Shown: positions 60,753 through 64,000 of the stretch, piece after piece
Position numbering within the stretch: position 1 is the stretch's first letter
How the letters are laid out: each line of letters begins with the position of its first letter
Translations under genes and position numbers: made by a program
Assembly (NCBI RefSeq): GCF_004138395.1
Contig: NZ_PRLM01000002.1
Span: forward strand, 50,545-114,544
DNA length: 64,000 nt
Source of the DNA: Candidatus Nanosyncoccus alces
GTDB taxonomy: Bacteria; Patescibacteriota; Saccharimonadia; Saccharimonadales; Saccharimonadaceae
Direction: 5' to 3'
Notes under the pieces: model-generated
The model's database searches: none
Seen by the model: only the letters and a program-made list of their open reading frames with translations
Told to the model about the DNA's origin: nothing

Positions 60753-61568
60753 ATGCAAATTCTATTTTTAACTTTACTCTTTATCCTCGGCGCTTGCTTC
60801 GGCTCGTTTCTTTGTTGTCAAGCTCGTCGCCTGCATCTCAAACAAACCGCAAAGGGGAAGACCAAGCAAAAATTCAATGCTCGCTCCGTCTGTCTGCACT
60901 GCGACTATCAACTAAAATGGTACGATAATATCCCGATTATTTCCTGGATATTCCTGTGCGGCAAGTGTCGCAAATGCAAGAAAAAAATCGGCTTTGCTGA
61001 AATCCTTTCCGAATTAGGACTGGCGCTAGCCTTTCTCGCATTGGGCACTACTATAGATCCAGTAACCGCAAACATCATGGAATGGGCTATATTCATTACC
61101 ACGCTAGCGCTTACAATAAGCCTAGGCTTTTTGGCTATTTATGACGGTTCTTACGGAGAACTCCCAACTAAATACTTGGTGCTATCTATTATTTGTGCCA
61201 TACTGATATCATTTCTGAAAGAATGGGCTAGTCTCTCCGTTTCTGCCTTTTCGCCACAAAATATTCTCGAGCCCCTAGCTTCTGCGGCAATTCTCGGAGG
61301 GATTTATCTAATTCTTTATCTTGTCTCCAATGGCAAGTGGGTAGGAGATGGCGATTGGTTGCTTGGCACCGCACTAGGTCTCGCGCTCGCTAGCCCGTGG
61401 CTTTCTATTATAACTCTATTTATCGCCAACGTCTTAGCTTGTCTCGTTATGGCCCCGGTCGTCAAAAAATCCAAAAATAAACGCATCTATTTTGGCCCTT
61501 TTATGGTTATCGCGTTTATAATCACTCTCACTTTTGCTGACTTTTTCTACTACGCCATCGGCATGTAA
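60753..61568 (+). CDS. pilD: Prepilin peptidase PilD (A24 family)
   Basis: PilD cleaves the prepilin leader and methylates the new N-terminus. The 271 residues include GACFGSFLCCQARRL, the zinc-type CLHCDYQLKWYDNIPIISWIFLCGKCRKCKK with two CxxC pairs, and the catalytic aspartates in AIYDGSYGELP and VGDGDWLLG (the GxGD motif). About seven membrane helices. TACAAT (60741-60746) lies 6 nt before the ATG, giving a leaderless mRNA. Confidence 0.93.
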   Translation: MQILFLTLLFILGACFGSFLCCQARRLHLKQTAKGKTKQKFNARSVCLHCDYQLKWYDNIPIISWIFLCGKCRKCKKKIGFAEILSELGLALAFLALGTTIDPVTANIMEWAIFITTLALTISLGFLAIYDGSYGELPTKYLVLSIICAILISFLKEWASLSVSAFSPQNILEPLASAAILGGIYLILYLVSNGKWVGDGDWLLGTALGLALASPWLSIITLFIANVLACLVMAPVVKKSKNKRIYFGPFMVIAFIITLTFADFFYYAIGM

Positions 61569-61674
61569 ATCGCCAAAATTACCTCTCCCAGCTCTAGTTT
61601 TATAAAAATTCCACATTTTTATAAAACTTATGCTATATTATATATATTACATGGTCATACAGAGAGGTAATTAC

Positions 61675-63882
61675 GTGAAAAAACGAAAACATATTTCATT
61701 GAGCAAAAAAATCATCGCGTCAATACTTGCAGTCGGGCTGGTATTCTTGGTACCGGGCAAATCTTCGGCTGTCACCATTGACGGACTAGCCTATTTCGTT
61801 GGTAGTACTACCGAATACCACTATATCGCTAACGTCACTAGCGCTTTTGATGTTCGTGGCAAAATCAATGGTAGCAACACTTACAATTTTCAAACTACCT
61901 ATAAAAACGGCGGTTACACAGTAGATTTCGAAGTAGACGGCGTCAATCGTTCCGTGCAACGGGTTAGCAACGGCACCACCGTGACTAATAAAGGCGTGCA
62001 GCTCACTTTGATTTCTGAAACTACTAATAATGGCTTAGATGTGCACCTCCACATCTACAACCCCGAAAGCAACGGCGAACATACTTACCGTGTAGCCATG
62101 ACTGCAGATGTTCAGCTAGGTTCCAACGACTACGCCGCAATCTACAAAAAGGATCATTCCGGGCTAGTGGTAACTCAAGACGACGCCACCAATTCAGAAG
62201 ATTATGGTGCTAAAGTGTTTATCGACTTTACTCCAAGCGTCAACACTTCTTGGTTAGGAGATTACAAAAACAGAGCCGCCAATAAATACACGGATGGCAC
62301 CGTCTCTGCCTACACCGTAGCAGACAAGGTAGATACGGCCGCAGCATGGTCGTGGAACGGCAATGTTTCTGGTGGTGAAACTGCTAACCTTACTACAAGT
62401 TATAAACTCACCGAAACTAACACTACCAAAGTCTATTTCTACGATCAAGACGGCGAATTAGTAGACGAAAAAGAAGCTCTCGTAGGCGGCGCTCTTGCTC
62501 TGCCAAACCTTAGCGAACCAGAAGAAGGCTACCTACATGTATGGTGCGAAGACGCTAGCGACGATAGTACTTGTTACGGCGGTGGGGCATCTATCATCGT
62601 AGAAGAGGACGACCTCAGTTTATACGAAAATTACATTGTCGATCCAACTTACGTCAAAACTAGCACAATCTCGTTCTATGACCAAAACAATAGTCTAGTA
62701 GACAAAAAAGAAGCCCCAGTCGGCGAGGAAATCACTCTCCCCACTTTGAGTGAGCCAGAAGAAGGCTATCTCCACCTGTGGTGTGCAGACACTGTGGATC
62801 TCACCACTTGTTACGAGGGTGATTCTAGCATTGTCGTGGGAGATGATAATCTAAGTCTTCACGAAGCTTTCTTCAAGGATCCATCTTACGTTAGGACCAA
62901 TAAAATTTCTTTCTATAATCAAGCCGGTGAGATAGTTGAAGAAAGAGATGTCCCAGTTGGCGAAGAAACTATATTACCAAACCTTACCGCACCAGAAGAA
63001 GGTTACTTGCACTTATGGTGCGAAGATAGTACAGACATAAACACATGCCATGCTGGCGGCGCTACTATCGTAGTAGAAGCAGATTTGAGTTTGCACGAGT
63101 CTTATATCGAAGATCCAAATTACGTTAGAACTAACAAAATTTCATTCTACGACCAAGCTAATGTTTTGTTAGAGGAAAGGGAAGTGCCAGTTGGTGAAGA
63201 AACCACCCTTCCAGCTCTCAGTGAACCAGAAGAAGGTTACCTTCATCTATGGTGCAAAGACTCCACAGATATAAACACTTGCTATGCTGGAGACTCCGTA
63301 ATCACAGTAGAAGAGGACTTAGACCTCCACGAAGCCTACATTACAGATCCTTCCTATGTACCTCCAGTAGACCCTGTTGACGATCCAGATAATCCAGATG
63401 ACCCTATCGACCCGGTTCCTTCTGACGATCCCACGGATGAACCTGTCGATAATCCTACGGACAATCCGTCCGATGCACCTTCAGAGGATAATTCATCCAA
63501 TATTGCCGACAACTCTTCAACGGGCGACAACGCAGTAATATATGAAGTCCAAAGCGTCACGTACAGCAACAATACTGTCAGGGTTAATACCGTTACAAAT
63601 GTAGATCCTACCCCAACAGACAACAACGACACGGAAGAAGTAGCTACGACATCCGGTCAATCAAATAATACCAGCAGCACCAACAATTCCGATTCTCTTG
63701 AAAAAACCGATCCGCTCGGTGTCACTAGTAGGGACAACAGCAGTAATGGAATTTGGGATATACTAAAAATCATTTTGCCATGTTTAGCACTATCATTATT
63801 CTCATTCTTCTTCTTTATCATTCTCTTCAAACGTAAAAAAGATGACGACGAAGAGGAGGAAGAGTCCGCGCAAAAGTCTTGA
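61675..63882 (+). CDS. Surface protein with four beta-grasp-like repeats and a C-terminal anchor
   Basis: From the GTG at 61675 (AGAGG 8 nt upstream) the 735 residues have a signal peptide (KKIIASILAVGLVFLVPGKSSA), an N-terminal beta domain of about 220 residues, four repeats of about 78 residues (each starting ISFYDQ-like, ending WCxDxxDxxTCY plus a short tail), an Asp/Pro-rich stalk, a Ser/Thr/Asn-rich segment and a C-terminal membrane helix followed by KRKKDDDEEEEE. The repeats resemble Listeria-Bacteroides/InlB B-type repeats, and each holds a cysteine pair. An in-frame ATG at 61651 is an alternative start. It may act as an adhesin. Confidence 0.8.
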   Translation: MKKRKHISLSKKIIASILAVGLVFLVPGKSSAVTIDGLAYFVGSTTEYHYIANVTSAFDVRGKINGSNTYNFQTTYKNGGYTVDFEVDGVNRSVQRVSNGTTVTNKGVQLTLISETTNNGLDVHLHIYNPESNGEHTYRVAMTADVQLGSNDYAAIYKKDHSGLVVTQDDATNSEDYGAKVFIDFTPSVNTSWLGDYKNRAANKYTDGTVSAYTVADKVDTAAAWSWNGNVSGGETANLTTSYKLTETNTTKVYFYDQDGELVDEKEALVGGALALPNLSEPEEGYLHVWCEDASDDSTCYGGGASIIVEEDDLSLYENYIVDPTYVKTSTISFYDQNNSLVDKKEAPVGEEITLPTLSEPEEGYLHLWCADTVDLTTCYEGDSSIVVGDDNLSLHEAFFKDPSYVRTNKISFYNQAGEIVEERDVPVGEETILPNLTAPEEGYLHLWCEDSTDINTCHAGGATIVVEADLSLHESYIEDPNYVRTNKISFYDQANVLLEEREVPVGEETTLPALSEPEEGYLHLWCKDSTDINTCYAGDSVITVEEDLDLHEAYITDPSYVPPVDPVDDPDNPDDPIDPVPSDDPTDEPVDNPTDNPSDAPSEDNSSNIADNSSTGDNAVIYEVQSVTYSNNTVRVNTVTNVDPTPTDNNDTEEVATTSGQSNNTSSTNNSDSLEKTDPLGVTSRDNSSNGIWDILKIILPCLALSLFSFFFFIILFKRKKDDDEEEEESAQKS

Positions 63883-63973
63883 CAAGCATAAGCATTTTCA
63901 GTAAAATCAAACCATAAAGGTTATACAACAATCTAAACAATAGAGAAAGGTTATAAAAAGAGAGGTTTCGTTT
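63879..63973 (+). promoter_or_regulatory. Consensus promoter and leader for the last gene
   Basis: TTGACA (63879-63884), 17 bp, TAAAAT (63902-63907). The leader carries a direct repeat AAAGGTTATA at 63916-63925 and 63946-63955, and an AAGAGAGG ribosome site. Confidence 0.65.
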
Positions 63974-64000
63974 ATGAGCGATAGCAATATCATAATAAAC
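63974..64000 (+). CDS. Start of a gene cut by the window end
   Basis: An ATG follows AAGAGAGG and a consensus promoter. Only nine codons are visible (MSDSNIIIN), too few to identify the protein. Confidence 0.5.

Overview
The window looks like chromosomal DNA of a Candidatus Saccharibacteria (TM7) or closely related Patescibacteria bacterium, and it includes the origin region. The reasons are the order yidC-rnpA-rpmH | dnaA-dnaN-recF, genes reading smoothly with TGA as stop (unlike the UGA-recoding Gracilibacteria and Absconditabacteria), a compact type IV pilus locus, a type IV secretion channel protein of the kind common in this phylum, FemX-type aminoacyltransferases, and many short lineage-specific membrane proteins. 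No biosynthetic operons appear. All functional calls come from reading motifs; no database search was run.

Layout. 1-1264 (minus): yidC (cut by the window edge), rnpA, rpmH. 1265-5221: DnaA-box-rich origin spacers, dnaA, dnaN, recF. 5223-12901: a large unknown membrane-anchored protein, an RNA m5U methyltransferase, tRNA-Ser(GGA) read into a MacB-type ABC exporter, a MurE-like ligase and a truncated Mur ligase paralogue. 12985-20486: a membrane protein plus VirB6/TrbL-like channel, then an accessory stretch (transglutaminase-like, HNH, Fic) ending at tRNA-Ser(CGA). 20569-26846: membrane proteins, tRNA-Arg(GCG), PAP2, HIT, TM2, a broken small gene, valS and an unknown gene behind a candidate RNA switch. 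27047-28527: a broken DinD/BRO gene and two small genes, one resembling the N-terminus of an IS transposase. 28956-33976: two FemAB-family enzymes, a CtpE-like P-type ATPase and an unknown gene. 34013-39368: tsaD, rlmH, tRNA-Gln(TTG), a PP2C phosphatase and ftsK. 39486-48954: two giant secreted multidomain cell-wall hydrolases, each flanked by small membrane proteins of one paralogous family. 49123-51388: rpsF-ssb-rpsR-efp and an FtsJ/TlyA-like methyltransferase. 51414-61568: pilM, pilN, pilO, a small gene, pilB, pilT, pilC, two pilins and pilD. 61675-64000: a repeat-rich surface protein and the start of another gene.

Four layers run across these genes. (1) Most monocistronic genes have a TATAAT-like box only 5-8 nt before the AUG, so their mRNAs should be leaderless; Shine-Dalgarno sites are mostly within operons or behind longer leaders. 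(2) A family of palindromic elements sits inside coding sequence in frame (rRNA methyltransferase, valS twice, FtsJ-like gene) and once between genes; two members share a nearly identical core while their flanking stems differ and remain self-complementary. (3) Three G9/C9 tracts stand out: one in the -35/-10 spacer of a lytic-cluster promoter, one in a gene before the VirB6-like channel, one in the PP2C gene. This is the signature of phase variation. (4) A 5' leader at 26847-26995 can form either a terminator hairpin or a pairing that destroys it.

Together the pili, secretion channel, PP2C/Fic signalling proteins, FemX enzymes and phase-variable lytic proteins fit an epibiont that attaches to and acts on the wall of a host bacterium. 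That lifestyle is inferred from the lineage and gene content.
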